Assembly (NCBI GenBank): GCA_947630125.1
Contig: CANRGO010000021.1
Span: forward strand, 1-34,202
DNA from: an uncultured Lachnospiraceae bacterium
GTDB taxonomy: Bacteria > Bacillota > Clostridia > Lachnospirales > Lachnospiraceae
DNA length: 34,202 bases
Direction of reading: 5' to 3'
Shown: in pieces, positions 1 through 8,760 of the stretch
How the letters are laid out: each line of letters begins with the position of its first letter
How positions within the stretch are numbered: position 1 is the stretch's first letter
Notes under the pieces: model-generated
Told to the model about the DNA's origin: nothing
The model's input: only the letters and a program-made list of their open reading frames with translations
Databases searched by the model: none
Position numbers and translations under genes: made by a program

Positions 1-561
1 AACATTACATCCCTGTATTTTAGCATGTTCAATTGCAGCTTTTGCAATTTCTACAGGTTTTACCTGATTACCCATGGAGAATACTTCAACGCCTTGCTTT
101 TCTCCATTGATTTCCAACTGTTTTATTGCTGCTGGACGATAAATATCACAGGCAGCCAATAATGTTTTCTTACCCTTAGTTTTAAATCTACCTGCTAGTT
201 TTGCTGTGGTGGTAGTTTTACCAGCACCTTGTAAACCACACATCATAATAACTGTAATCGATTTCCCTGGTTCAAATTCAAGTTCTGTGATTTTTGAACC
301 CATCAAAGAAACCATTTCTTCATTTACTATTTTAATTACCATTTGACCAGGATTCAAACCATTCATTACATCCTGTCCAACAGCTCTTTCTTCAACTTTT
401 TGAATAAATTGCTTAACAACTTTAAAGTTAACATCCGCTTCCAGAAGTGCCATTTTAACTTCTTTCAAAGCAGCTTTTACATCTGCTTCCGTTAAACGAC
501 CTTTACTTTTTAAGTTCTTAAATATATTCTGCAATTTGTCCGTTAAACTTTCAAATGCCAT
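1..561 (-). CDS. ffh: Signal recognition particle protein Ffh, N-terminal 187 residues (runs off the left edge)
   Basis: Ffh is the SRP54-type GTPase that binds signal peptides of nascent membrane proteins together with SRP RNA and docks on FtsY. Translating the minus strand from an ATG at 561 gives an N-terminal helical N domain beginning MAFESLTDKL, then the start of the G domain: G1 P-loop GLQGAGKTTT at about residues 109-118 and the DIYRPAA element at about 139-145. The frame stays open to base 1, so the rest of the G domain and the M domain lie outside the window. The Shine-Dalgarno sequence (GAGGAG) lies inside the last codons of ylxM, and the two genes are three bases apart, so they are co-transcribed. 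The ylxM-ffh pairing is the usual arrangement in Firmicutes. Confidence 0.97.
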   Translation of the reverse strand, partial: MAFESLTDKLQNIFKNLKSKGRLTEADVKAALKEVKMALLEADVNFKVVKQFIQKVEERAVGQDVMNGLNPGQMVIKIVNEEMVSLMGSKITELEFEPGKSITVIMMCGLQGAGKTTTTAKLAGRFKTKGKKTLLAACDIYRPAAIKQLEINGEKQGVEVFSMGNQVKPVEIAKAAIEHAKIQGCNV

Positions 562-564
562 AAA

Positions 565-927
565 CTAAAGCTCCTCTATCATCTCAGAAGTCAGTAACTT
601 CATTTGCGTCACAAGATCCTTTACATCATCATTACAAGAATTCGTTAACTGCTCAAGATTATTTGTAATGACTGCGATTTTTGTAACGTTTTCTTTTGTT
701 TTCGTAAATTTTTCAATCAATCTTAGCTTTTCTTCATAATCCTGCAAAATCTTATCGCAACGCTTGATTAAATCATGAACTCCCTGTCTGCTAATACCTG
801 CTTCTTCTGCAATTTCACTTAAAGATAAGTCATCATAAACTGCTGCTTCGTAAATTTTTCTTTGGTGAGGCTTTAAAAGTTCACCATAAAAATCATATAA
901 AATTCCTTGTTCTATTATCTTTTCCAT
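565..927 (-). CDS. ylxM: YlxM family HTH protein (UPF0122), SRP-associated
   Basis: A 120-residue protein of the YlxM/UPF0122 family, small sigma-70 region-4-like helix-turn-helix proteins almost always encoded just upstream of ffh. In streptococci YlxM has been reported to bind SRP components. The HTH is visible at about residues 34-60 (LSLSEIAEEAGISRQGVHDL). The rest is a charged, coiled-coil-prone tail. The start is an ATG preceded by AGGTGAG at 931-937. It begins a two-gene transcription unit with ffh, driven by a near-consensus promoter at 943-971 that is embedded in the upstream terminator hairpin. A role in SRP assembly or regulation is inferred from family and context. Confidence 0.93.
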   Translation of the reverse strand: MEKIIEQGILYDFYGELLKPHQRKIYEAAVYDDLSLSEIAEEAGISRQGVHDLIKRCDKILQDYEEKLRLIEKFTKTKENVTKIAVITNNLEQLTNSCNDDVKDLVTQMKLLTSEMIEEL

Positions 928-942
928 AATCTCACCTGGGTA

Positions 943-971
943 ATCATACTATATGAACAAAACTCTGTCAA
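943..971 (-). promoter_or_regulatory. Sigma-A-type promoter for ylxM-ffh
   Basis: On the minus strand TTGACA (966-971) and TATGAT (943-948) are separated by exactly 17 bases, so only one base of the two hexamers departs from consensus. The predicted start near 936 would leave an extremely short 5' leader starting within or just before the ylxM Shine-Dalgarno sequence. The -35 lies inside one arm of the terminator hairpin at 959-993. Confidence 0.75.
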
Positions 972-993
972 GTTTTTTTCTTGACAGAGTTTT
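959..993 (-). terminator. Hairpin terminator downstream of the YitT gene
   Basis: A perfect 14-base inverted repeat (AAAACTCTGTCAAG at 959-972 and its complement at 980-993) with a 7-base loop of T on the plus strand. It lies just downstream of the YitT-family stop codon. On the minus strand the tail after the stem is only moderately T-rich, so termination may be partial. The same bases supply the -35 of the next gene. Confidence 0.65.
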
Positions 994-1004
994 AATTTTT
1001 TTAT

Positions 1005-1877
1005 TTACAATTTTGCAGCAAAAAAATTCTTATAACCTTCTCCAAATATTTCACTTGCACTAGATACAATCATAAAAGCATTGGGATCAACTTCTTTGAC
1101 AATTTCTTCGGCTTTTGGTGATAATTGTTTTCTCATAACACATAAAATAATGTTCTTATGTTTTCTATGATACGCTCCTGATCCGTTTAAAAAGGTTACC
1201 CCCACATCTAAATCATCCATGATTTGCTCTGCTATCACATCTGCATGATCACTTATAATGAATAACATCTTAGCTTCATCTGTTCCATATAAAACAGCAT
1301 CTAGTGCTACATTGATTACAAGAACTGCAAGTAAGGCGTAAATGGACAAATTAAAGTTCTGAAACATAATTCCAGCGCCTGTAACAATAAATAAATCTAA
1401 TATAAAAAACAGAGTTCCCGTTTTCAAATGTTTAAAACGTAAACGCATAATTTTTACAACAATATCCGTTCCTCCTGTGGTAGATCCGCAACGGAATATT
1501 ACACCAATCGCCCCACCACAAAGAACGCTACCTGCAATAATAGCTGGTATAATTTCGGTTGTGATTGGTGGAAACTGACTAAAATAATTGGTTGCTTGCG
1601 AAATAATAACCAAAGTATAGAGGGTGGTCAAAATTAGTTTTGGACCTAATTTCCAAAGCCCCAATATCATAATTGGAATATTTAAAAGAAGAATCCAAGT
1701 TCCTGTTTCTATAGGAATTATTCGATTTAAAATAATTGCCAAACCAGTTATCCCTCCTGGAGCCAAGTCGTTTGGATCTAAAAACAAACTAACACTAATG
1801 GCATAAACCACCGATGCCAAAAAAATTAAAACGATTTTTAACAAAAATCTAAGTATTCTATTTTCAATTTTAGACAT
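1005..1877 (-). CDS. YitT family membrane protein (DUF161/DUF2179)
   Basis: A 290-residue protein of the YitT family, polytopic membrane proteins of unknown transport function. About five to six hydrophobic segments occupy residues 8-195, with the family-typical loop DPNDLAPGGITGLAIIL near 34-50 and the glycine-rich FRCGSTTGGTDIV near 128-140. A soluble C-terminal DUF2179 domain (about residues 200-285) follows the last segment. Length matches the family (about 280-300). The start ATG is preceded by AAGGATGG. The gene sits between ilvA, from which it is separated by a strong terminator, and ylxM. Only about 20 bases lie between the T-tract of that terminator and the start codon, so its own promoter is not obvious and it may depend on readthrough. 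Confidence 0.92.
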   Translation of the reverse strand: MSKIENRILRFLLKIVLIFLASVVYAISVSLFLDPNDLAPGGITGLAIILNRIIPIETGTWILLLNIPIMILGLWKLGPKLILTTLYTLVIISQATNYFSQFPPITTEIIPAIIAGSVLCGGAIGVIFRCGSTTGGTDIVVKIMRLRFKHLKTGTLFFILDLFIVTGAGIMFQNFNLSIYALLAVLVINVALDAVLYGTDEAKMLFIISDHADVIAEQIMDDLDVGVTFLNGSGAYHRKHKNIILCVMRKQLSPKAEEIVKEVDPNAFMIVSSASEIFGEGYKNFFAAKL

Positions 1878-1896
1878 ACTAATACCATCCTTTTCT

Positions 1897-1940
1897 AAAA
1901 AAAAGATGCTAAGATATATAGTAACTATACTCTCAGCATC
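1897..1940 (-). terminator. Intrinsic terminator after ilvA
   Basis: On the minus strand GATGCTGAGA and TCTTAGCATC form a 10-pair stem with one G-U, followed by eight T residues (1897-1904). It starts nine bases after the ilvA stop codon and is a textbook rho-independent terminator for the rnc-smc-ftsY-ilvA run. Confidence 0.9.
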
Positions 1941-1948
1941 CTGATCTT

Positions 1949-3160
1949 TTAAATATTTGTACGAACAACCTTTGGTTTATATCCACCTTCCATTAAAGCA
2001 TCCATAATCTGCTTTTTATGTTCTGTGCCAAAAGCTTCTAAGGTAATTCTTAATTCAACTGCAGCATTACGATTAATAGAAACAAACTGATTATGATCTA
2101 GTTTGATAACATTTCCATTTTGCTTTGCAATCACATCCGATATTCTTGTTAATTCTCCTGGTTTATCAGGGAGTAGCACACTTACAGTAAATATACGGTC
2201 ACGTAAGATTAAACCTTGCTGAACAACACTGGACATAGTAATCACGTCCATATTTCCACCACTTAAAATTGATACAATTCGTTTGTTTTTTATATCCAGA
2301 TGTTTCAGTGCTGCAACAGTTAACAAACCAGAATTTTCCACAATCATTTTATGATTTTCTACCAAATCTAAGAAAGAAACAACCAAATCAGCATCTTCCA
2401 CAGTGATTATATCATCCAAATTTTTCATTACATACGGGAAAATAATGTTTCCAGGTGTCTTAACGGCAGTTCCATCAGCTATCGTATCAACTTTACTCAG
2501 TGTAACAACCTTTTTCTCTTTTATGGATTCCTGCATACAGTTTGCACCTTTTGGTTCAACTCCAATTACTTTAATCCTTGGATTCAAAAGTTTTGCTAAA
2601 GTCGATACACCGCAGGCTAGACCACCGCCTCCAATTGGAACAAGAATATAATCAACCAATGGTAACTCTTTATAAATTTCCATTGCAATAGTTCCCTGTC
2701 CGCATGCAACATCCAGATCGTTAAAAGGATGAATAAAGGTATATCCTTTTTCTTTTGCAAGTTCATAGGCATAATCACAGGCTTCATCATATACATCCCC
2801 GAAAAGCACAACTTCTGCCCCATAACTTTTGGTCCGATTCACCTTAATAAGAGGCGTTGTATTTGGCATAACAATAACTGCCTTTGCTCCAAATCGTTTT
2901 GCCGCATAAGCAACTCCTTGGGCATGATTTCCAGCAGAAGCGGTGATAATTCCCCTTTTGAGCTGATCTTCATTCAAAGTACTCATTTTATAATAAGCAC
3001 CTCTTAATTTATATGCCCCAGTTAATTGCATATTTTCAGGCTTAAGATATACTTCATTTCCTGTTTGGTTACTTAGATACTCACTATAAACCAATTTGGT
3101 TTCCAGCGTTACTTCTTTCACAGTTTCACATGCTTTTTCAAATGTTTCTAATGTTAACAC
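1949..3160 (-). CDS. ilvA: Threonine ammonia-lyase (threonine dehydratase) with C-terminal ACT domain
   Basis: A PLP enzyme deaminating L-threonine to 2-oxobutanoate, the first step toward isoleucine or threonine catabolism. At 403 residues it matches the short form with a single C-terminal ACT-like domain. The PLP lysine lies in LTGAYKLRGA (Lys51), the phosphate-binding loop is GGGGLACG near residue 180, and a second glycine loop SGGNMD is near 300. Residues about 325-400 form the ACT domain (VSVLLPDKPGELTRISDVI). The start is GTG at 3158-3160, inside the end of ftsY: the two genes overlap by 7 bases, with AGGGGG as Shine-Dalgarno within ftsY. This implies translational coupling. Whether it is feedback-inhibited by isoleucine (biosynthetic) or AMP-activated (catabolic) cannot be decided from sequence alone; the tdcB name is an alternative. 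Confidence 0.93.
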   Translation of the reverse strand: MLTLETFEKACETVKEVTLETKLVYSEYLSNQTGNEVYLKPENMQLTGAYKLRGAYYKMSTLNEDQLKRGIITASAGNHAQGVAYAAKRFGAKAVIVMPNTTPLIKVNRTKSYGAEVVLFGDVYDEACDYAYELAKEKGYTFIHPFNDLDVACGQGTIAMEIYKELPLVDYILVPIGGGGLACGVSTLAKLLNPRIKVIGVEPKGANCMQESIKEKKVVTLSKVDTIADGTAVKTPGNIIFPYVMKNLDDIITVEDADLVVSFLDLVENHKMIVENSGLLTVAALKHLDIKNKRIVSILSGGNMDVITMSSVVQQGLILRDRIFTVSVLLPDKPGELTRISDVIAKQNGNVIKLDHNQFVSINRNAAVELRITLEAFGTEHKKQIMDALMEGGYKPKVVRTNI

Positions 3161-4140
3161 GGTATATCCCCCTGACCATTTTCTTCTAAATCAAACAAGG
3201 CATTTACAAACTGATTTGCATCAAACTTCTCCAAATCCTCTATCGTTTCTCCAACCCCAATAAATTTCACAGGAACCTGTAATTCTGATTGGATTGCAAC
3301 TGCAATTCCACCCTTCGCTGTTCCATCCATTTTAGTAAGTATAATTCCTGTAAGATCTGTAACCTCACCGAATTCTCTAGCCTGTTGAAGCGCATTTTGT
3401 CCCGTAGTAGCATCTAAAACAACAAGATTTTCTCTATGCACCCCTGGAAATTCTCGCTCAATAATACGGTTCATTTTTTTAAGTTCTTCCATCAGATTTT
3501 TTTTATTATGAAGACGGCCCGCAGTGTCGCAAATTAGAACATCTGTCTTTCTTGCTTTTGCAGCATTTACTGCATCATATATAACTGCTGCCGGGTCACT
3601 GCCCTCCGCACCCTGGATTAAATCAACTCCAGCACGGCTTGCCCAAACCATAAGCTGTTCTCCTGCTGCTGCTCGAAATGTATCCGCAGCCGCAAGAAGA
3701 ACACTTCTTCCCTGCTCTTTCATTTTTGAAGCCAGTTTCCCAACCGAAGTGGTTTTTCCCACTCCATTCACACCAATCACGAAGATAATTGATTGTTTAA
3801 CTTCAAAGTCATAAGCTGTCTCATCTACTTTCATTTGTTCACGAATAGAGTCTATCAGAATTTGCTTACACATTGCTGGTTCTTTGATGTGGTTTTCTTT
3901 TACTTGTTTTTTCAGATTTTTTAAAATGGAATCTGTTGCTCTGACACCAAGATCTCCCATAATCAAAGTTTCTTCCAGTTCCTCGTAGAAATCGTCGTCA
4001 ATATTTGTAAAACCATTAAAAACAGAATCAATTCCTTTCACAATTTGGTTTCTTGTTTTTGAAAGTCCCGCTTTTAATCGCCCAAAAAAACCTTGCTTCT
4101 CTTCTTTCATAACCTTACCTATCTGCATGTTATGTTCCAT
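3154..4140 (-). CDS. ftsY: Signal recognition particle receptor FtsY
   Basis: FtsY is the SRP receptor GTPase at the cytoplasmic membrane and partner of Ffh, whose gene lies 2.6 kb further along. The 328-residue protein has a basic, glycine/phenylalanine-containing N-terminus ([11 protein letters not shown]), an N domain to about residue 110, and an NG GTPase domain. Visible motifs are G1 GVNGVGKTT (about 123-131), DTFRAAA, G3 DTAGR and G4 [10 protein letters not shown]. It lacks the long acidic A domain of enterobacterial FtsY, as is normal for Firmicutes. Two starts are possible: the ATG at 4140, or the ATG ten codons in (4110), which is preceded by AGGTAAGG at short spacing. The second gives [13 protein letters not shown], closer to the usual N-terminus of short FtsY proteins. 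It lies 40 bases after smc. Confidence 0.96.
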   Translation of the reverse strand: MEHNMQIGKVMKEEKQGFFGRLKAGLSKTRNQIVKGIDSVFNGFTNIDDDFYEELEETLIMGDLGVRATDSILKNLKKQVKENHIKEPAMCKQILIDSIREQMKVDETAYDFEVKQSIIFVIGVNGVGKTTSVGKLASKMKEQGRSVLLAAADTFRAAAGEQLMVWASRAGVDLIQGAEGSDPAAVIYDAVNAAKARKTDVLICDTAGRLHNKKNLMEELKKMNRIIEREFPGVHRENLVVLDATTGQNALQQAREFGEVTDLTGIILTKMDGTAKGGIAVAIQSELQVPVKFIGVGETIEDLEKFDANQFVNALFDLEENGQGDIPC

Positions 4141-4180
4141 GCTACGCTTATCTCTTCGTTATATCCATTTATCACAGTGT

Positions 4181-7100
4181 TTAATCATCTAATTCTTTGT
4201 CTATCAAATTCACACTAACCAGAGCAGAAACACCTTTTTCCTGCATGGTAATTCCATAAAGGCGATCCGCTTTTTCCATTGTTCCACGTCGATGAGTAAT
4301 TACAATAAACTGGGTGTTTTTAGACAATTTGTGCAAATAACCTGCAAATCTTCCCACATTACTTTCATCAAGTGCTGCTTCAATTTCATCTAAAAGGCAA
4401 AATGGTGATGGATGTAAATTCTGAATGGCAAACAACAAAGAAATTGCTGTCAAGGCTTTTTCCCCACCTGATAGCTGCATCATATTTTGTAGCTTTTTCC
4501 CAGGTGGCTGAGCAATGATTCGAATTCCTGCTTCCAGAATATCTTCATCCTCCATTAACTCTAGGGTTCCTTTTCCTCCACCAAATAGTTCTCTAAACAC
4601 CTTATCAAATTCACGATTAATCTCTTGGAATTTCTCCTGAAACAGCTTTCTCATGGCAGCATCCAGTTCTCCTATAATTCCAAGAAGTGTTGCCTCTGCT
4701 TCCACTAAATCATCATGCTGCTCTTTTAAAAAACTATATCGTTCCATTAAATTTTTAAAATCTTCAATGGCGTTTACATTTACATCACCAAGTTTTTTAA
4801 TTTGATCTTTTAAACCTGAAATTTCCCGCTTCATAGCTGATAAATCGTTCATCGTTTCATTTCGAAGTGTAGCAGCACTCGAAAGTGTAATCTCATATTC
4901 CGACCACATATAATTGATCTGGTATTCCACCGATTCTTCTAGTTTGTCTTTTTGTGTTTGTAGTCTAAATACTTCTTTGTCTAACGCAACAATCTGTGCT
5001 GACATTTCTTCTCTTGTATGAAAAAAGTTTTTTTGCTTTTTCCCTAACTCTTCTTTTCTGCCTATCTCTTCTTTCAGTTTCAGTTCTGCATCGGATTTAA
5101 CTACATGAGATGATTCAATCGTGGATTCCAGTTCTCTGATCTGATCTTCCTTTTGGCCTCTAATTGCTACTGTTTCTTTTAACTTCTCAGATATTTCATT
5201 CCATTCTGATTTAAATCGAAGTAATTCTCCTTGAATACGATTCACATTCAGCTGTTCAAATTCCTGCTTTTGATGAATTTTTTCAACTTGAAGTTCCCAT
5301 TCATTTAGTTTTCCTGTCTGTGTCGTTTCTAAACTTCTATTTTCATCTAATTCATTTTGAAATTCCACAATTTGTTTCTCAATTTGCTTTTCTGATTCTT
5401 CGGAATTCAGCAGTTCTTTCGTTACAACTTCTTTTTGTTGTTGTAATTGTAGCATCTGACTCTCTAAATCCTGCTGCTCAACTTTTAATTGACCGAAGCC
5501 AGCCTCTGTTTCTTCTTTTCTTTCATTTGCTTTCATCAAATTCATTCGAATCGTGTTTTGCTCAATGAATTTTTTCTGCACATCACCTTTGACCACTTCT
5601 AAATCTTGTCGAAGGATATTTCGTTCATCTTTGAGATGCTCAATTTTTTCAAGCAACTGGTCAACTTGTAGCAATGTATCTTTTATCTGCTTTTCTAAAG
5701 CTTCCATTTCACGTCTTCTACCAAGTAAATTGCTATTGTTTTTAAAAGCACCTCCGCTAATTGCTCCTCCAGGAACCAGAAGTTCTCCTTCTAAAGTAAC
5801 CATACGGATGCCTTGATCATATTTTTTTGCAATCAGTAGTGCATGGTCAATACTATCAACTACTACAATTCGACCCAACATAGCCTTTGCTACATTTTTA
5901 TACTTTTCATCAATCGTAACCAGTTCATCTGCCATTCCTAGAATACCTTTTTCTTTTAAGGCTTCTGGATTTTTAAATTCCTGTGGTTTTGTTATACTTG
6001 TTAAAGGTAAAAATGTTGCACGACCTAATTTATTTTGTTTTAAAAACTGTATCATTTCCTTTGCGCAAGTGTCATCCTCAGTTACAATATTTTGAATATT
6101 TCCACCAAGCGCTGTTTCAATGGCTGTCTCAAACTTTGTATCTACTTTAATAATATCTGCAACAACACCAATAAGCTTTTTGTTCTGATCTTTTTGTTCC
6201 ATCACCTTTTTAACGCTACCGCCATATCCTTCGTAACGCTCTGTCAAATTACTAAGAGCATCCAGCTTAGATTTATTCTGATGATATAGAACTTGGGCAT
6301 CTCGCAACTGCTGATCATGTTTTGAAAGATCATCTTTTATAACTTGCAGTCTGTCCTCTGTTTGTCGTTGTTTTAATTTTGTAATTTCTATCTCTTTTGT
6401 TACTACTTCAAATTGCTGCTCTAAATCTCGAATTACAGTTTCTTGTTCTGCCTCATTAGACTTAACGCTTAAAAGTCTGGAATTCAACTCTGCTCTTCGA
6501 ATTTGAATCTGTTCTTGCATGGAATCAAAACGTCCAAGTTTTGATTTGATAGACGCTCTTTCATTCAATATCTGGATAATCGAATTTTTACCAACTTCAA
6601 TATTCGTATTTAATTCTTCTATTTTCTTTTGTAAACTCAAAAGATGATTCTTAGCCTCATCACGATTAATCATAAAATCAGCTAATTGTTTATCAATCGC
6701 ACTTTTATCTAAAAGAAGTTTTTCTTGTTCTAGTTCTTTACCTCGCACATCATTCAAAACGGTATCGGAACGATGTGTCAGATGCTCTTCATTGTTTTTG
6801 TAGGAGTGTATTTGCTCCTTAAGAACATTGATTTCACCCTCAAGTTTTCCTTTCATCAAACCGCTATGATTAATCTGTTCTCTAGCCTGCTCAATGGAAG
6901 CTTCCAAGGTTTCTATTTCTGTTTGGATACGCTCATATTCTTCTTTTATTCCTTCATATTGCTCATTGGTTTCTGTTAACTGATTCGTCGCAACCTGATA
7001 CTTATCCATCACCAAAGCAAGTTGTTCCCGTAATCTTGTATTCTCTAGTAAAAAGATGTTAACATCCAAGGTTTTTAATTCTTCTCGCTTTTTCAAATAA

Positions 7101-7741
7101 ACCTTTGCAACTTCAGCCTGTTTTTCAAGGGGAGCTATCTGTTTTTCTAATTCAGATAAAATATCCTTTACACGCACTAAATTCTGTTTTTCATCTTCTA
7201 ATTTTTTTTCTGCAATATCTTTTCTTTTTTTAAATTTGACAATTCCAGCTGCCTCATCAAATAATTCTCTTCGTTCCTCTGGTTTTCCACTTAAAATTTT
7301 GTCAATTTGTCCTTGTCCAATAATGGAATACCCTTCTTTTCCAATTCCTGTGTCATAAAAAAGTTCATTCACATCTTTTAATCTACAGGGAGAACCATTG
7401 ATTAGATATTCACTTTCTCCGGAACGGTAAATTCTTCTGGCCACAGTCACTTCATCATATTCAATCTGCAACTGATGATCCGAATTATCAAGGGTAATTG
7501 CTACATATGCATAGCTTAAGGCCTTTCTTGTTTCTGTTCCCGAGAAAATGACATCCTGCATGGATGCACCTCTAAGTTGCTTAATTCTTTGTTCCCCAAG
7601 TACCCAGCGTACAGCATCCGCTACATTGCTTTTTCCACTACCATTTGGTCCTACAATACCAGTGATCCCATTATGAAATTGGAAATGTATTTTATTTGCA
7701 AAGGATTTAAACCCATGTACTTCAATACTCTTTAGATACAT
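4181..7741 (-). CDS. smc: Chromosome partition protein SMC
   Basis: An ATPase of the SMC-ScpAB condensin, organising and segregating the chromosome. The 1186-residue length is typical. The N-terminal head has Walker A GPNGSGKSN at residues 31-39. Two long coiled-coil arms (about 170-510 and 680-1020, rich in E/K/Q/L heptads) flank a hinge (about 520-670) containing the glycine pattern PGGAISGGAF at its end. The C-terminal head carries the signature LSGGEKALTA and Walker B with FCLLDEIEAALDE. It starts with MYLKSIEVHGFKSF, the conserved family N-terminus. It follows rnc by 23 bases and precedes ftsY by 40, the usual rnc-smc-ftsY order. ScpA/ScpB are not in the window. Confidence 0.98.
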   Translation of the reverse strand: MYLKSIEVHGFKSFANKIHFQFHNGITGIVGPNGSGKSNVADAVRWVLGEQRIKQLRGASMQDVIFSGTETRKALSYAYVAITLDNSDHQLQIEYDEVTVARRIYRSGESEYLINGSPCRLKDVNELFYDTGIGKEGYSIIGQGQIDKILSGKPEERRELFDEAAGIVKFKKRKDIAEKKLEDEKQNLVRVKDILSELEKQIAPLEKQAEVAKVYLKKREELKTLDVNIFLLENTRLREQLALVMDKYQVATNQLTETNEQYEGIKEEYERIQTEIETLEASIEQAREQINHSGLMKGKLEGEINVLKEQIHSYKNNEEHLTHRSDTVLNDVRGKELEQEKLLLDKSAIDKQLADFMINRDEAKNHLLSLQKKIEELNTNIEVGKNSIIQILNERASIKSKLGRFDSMQEQIQIRRAELNSRLLSVKSNEAEQETVIRDLEQQFEVVTKEIEITKLKQRQTEDRLQVIKDDLSKHDQQLRDAQVLYHQNKSKLDALSNLTERYEGYGGSVKKVMEQKDQNKKLIGVVADIIKVDTKFETAIETALGGNIQNIVTEDDTCAKEMIQFLKQNKLGRATFLPLTSITKPQEFKNPEALKEKGILGMADELVTIDEKYKNVAKAMLGRIVVVDSIDHALLIAKKYDQGIRMVTLEGELLVPGGAISGGAFKNNSNLLGRRREMEALEKQIKDTLLQVDQLLEKIEHLKDERNILRQDLEVVKGDVQKKFIEQNTIRMNLMKANERKEETEAGFGQLKVEQQDLESQMLQLQQQKEVVTKELLNSEESEKQIEKQIVEFQNELDENRSLETTQTGKLNEWELQVEKIHQKQEFEQLNVNRIQGELLRFKSEWNEISEKLKETVAIRGQKEDQIRELESTIESSHVVKSDAELKLKEEIGRKEELGKKQKNFFHTREEMSAQIVALDKEVFRLQTQKDKLEESVEYQINYMWSEYEITLSSAATLRNETMNDLSAMKREISGLKDQIKKLGDVNVNAIEDFKNLMERYSFLKEQHDDLVEAEATLLGIIGELDAAMRKLFQEKFQEINREFDKVFRELFGGGKGTLELMEDEDILEAGIRIIAQPPGKKLQNMMQLSGGEKALTAISLLFAIQNLHPSPFCLLDEIEAALDESNVGRFAGYLHKLSKNTQFIVITHRRGTMEKADRLYGITMQEKGVSALVSVNLIDKELDD

Positions 7742-7764
7742 ATTATTGCTCCCAACATTTCGCC

Positions 7765-8454
7765 CTATTTTTTTAATCGTAAAATTGCCTGATATGCAGC
7801 TTGTTGCTCCGCTGCTTTTTTCGTCCTACCTGACCCACTGCTTATTGTCTTTTCATTTATTTTAGCTTCTACTTCAAATAATTTATCATGATCAGGTCCA
7901 GTCTCACTTACAACTTCATAACTTAAGCTACCAAGCCCTTCACCCTGAATAATTTCCTGAAAAATAGTTTTACTATCATAAAACAGTTTCTTATGCTCTA
8001 AATCCGACAAAATAAATCGCAAAACAAATGTTCTTGCAATTTCAAATCCTCCGTCTAAATACATGGCACCTATCATGGCTTCCATTACGTCACTTCTGAT
8101 AGAATCACGTTTTCTTCCACCTGTTGCTTCTTCACCTTTTCCAAGCCTTATATAGTCACCAAGTTCCAGCTCATTTGCACAAAAAGCAAGGGATGGTTCA
8201 CAAACAAGAGAGGATCTCATTTTTGTTAAATCACCCTCTGTTTTATCTGGCATCTCTTCAAATAAAAATTGACTTGATACCAACTCTAAAACTGCATCCC
8301 CTAAAAATTCCAATCGTTCATAATTTTTTTGTTTTAGTATTTTTTGTTCGTTAGAATAAGAACTATGAGTTAACGCTTGTAAAAGCAAGTCTTTATTTTG
8401 AAATGAATATCCAATTCTATTCTCTAGTTCTGTAATTCGTTCTAAATCATTCAT
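7765..8454 (-). CDS. rnc: Ribonuclease III
   Basis: A double-strand-specific endoribonuclease that processes rRNA precursors and other structured RNAs. The 229-residue protein has the RNase III signature ERLEFLGDAVLEL at about residues 46-58 and the second acidic cluster SDVMEAMIGAMYLDGG near 125-140, supplying metal-binding Asp/Glu. A C-terminal double-stranded RNA binding domain spans about 160-228, ending in the GRTKKAAEQQAA helix. It lies between acpP and smc. A hairpin at 8481-8502 just upstream may attenuate transcription arriving from acpP. Confidence 0.97.
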   Translation of the reverse strand: MNDLERITELENRIGYSFQNKDLLLQALTHSSYSNEQKILKQKNYERLEFLGDAVLELVSSQFLFEEMPDKTEGDLTKMRSSLVCEPSLAFCANELELGDYIRLGKGEEATGGRKRDSIRSDVMEAMIGAMYLDGGFEIARTFVLRFILSDLEHKKLFYDSKTIFQEIIQGEGLGSLSYEVVSETGPDHDKLFEVEAKINEKTISSGSGRTKKAAEQQAAYQAILRLKK

Positions 8455-8476
8455 GTTATTCCTATCCGATTAACAG

Positions 8477-8502
8477 AAAAGAAAACCCTTTCATGGGTTC
8501 TC
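8477..8502 (-). terminator. Possible attenuating terminator between acpP and rnc
   Basis: On the minus strand GAGAACCC and GGGTTTTC pair over 8 bases (one G-U) around a 6-base loop, followed by TTTTC. It begins directly after the acpP stop codon. The short T-tract suggests partial termination that would lower rnc-smc expression relative to acpP. Confidence 0.5.
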
Positions 8503-8748
8503 TTAAACTGAATCTGTTACACTCACTGTTTTTTTAATTAATAAAACCGCTTCTCCAACGGTTCGAATCTGTTCTGCCATATCCCTGGAAATTAAAATGT
8601 CATAGGTCTCTTCAATTGCCATTACCATCTGATATACATCCAATGAATCTGCTCCAAGGTCCTCAAGAAACGTAGTTTTTTCACTTATTTCATCTGGATC
8701 AACCCCAAGCACTTCAGCAATAATTTTTTTCAGCTTTTCTAATTCCAT
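8503..8748 (-). CDS. acpP: Acyl carrier protein
   Basis: An 81-residue acidic four-helix carrier protein of fatty acid and phospholipid synthesis. The phosphopantetheine attachment serine is Ser35 in the motif GADSLD, preceded by the usual DPDEISEKTTFLEDL. It lies 12 bases downstream of plsX, which uses acyl-ACP as substrate, so supply and use are co-expressed. Length is slightly above the usual 75-78 because of a C-terminal extension (about VSVTDSV). A second carrier protein for specialised synthesis cannot be excluded, but the plsX-acpP-rnc context supports the housekeeping ACP. Confidence 0.93.
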   Translation of the reverse strand: MELEKLKKIIAEVLGVDPDEISEKTTFLEDLGADSLDVYQMVMAIEETYDILISRDMAEQIRTVGEAVLLIKKTVSVTDSV

Positions 8749-8760
8749 AGGACAAGCCCT

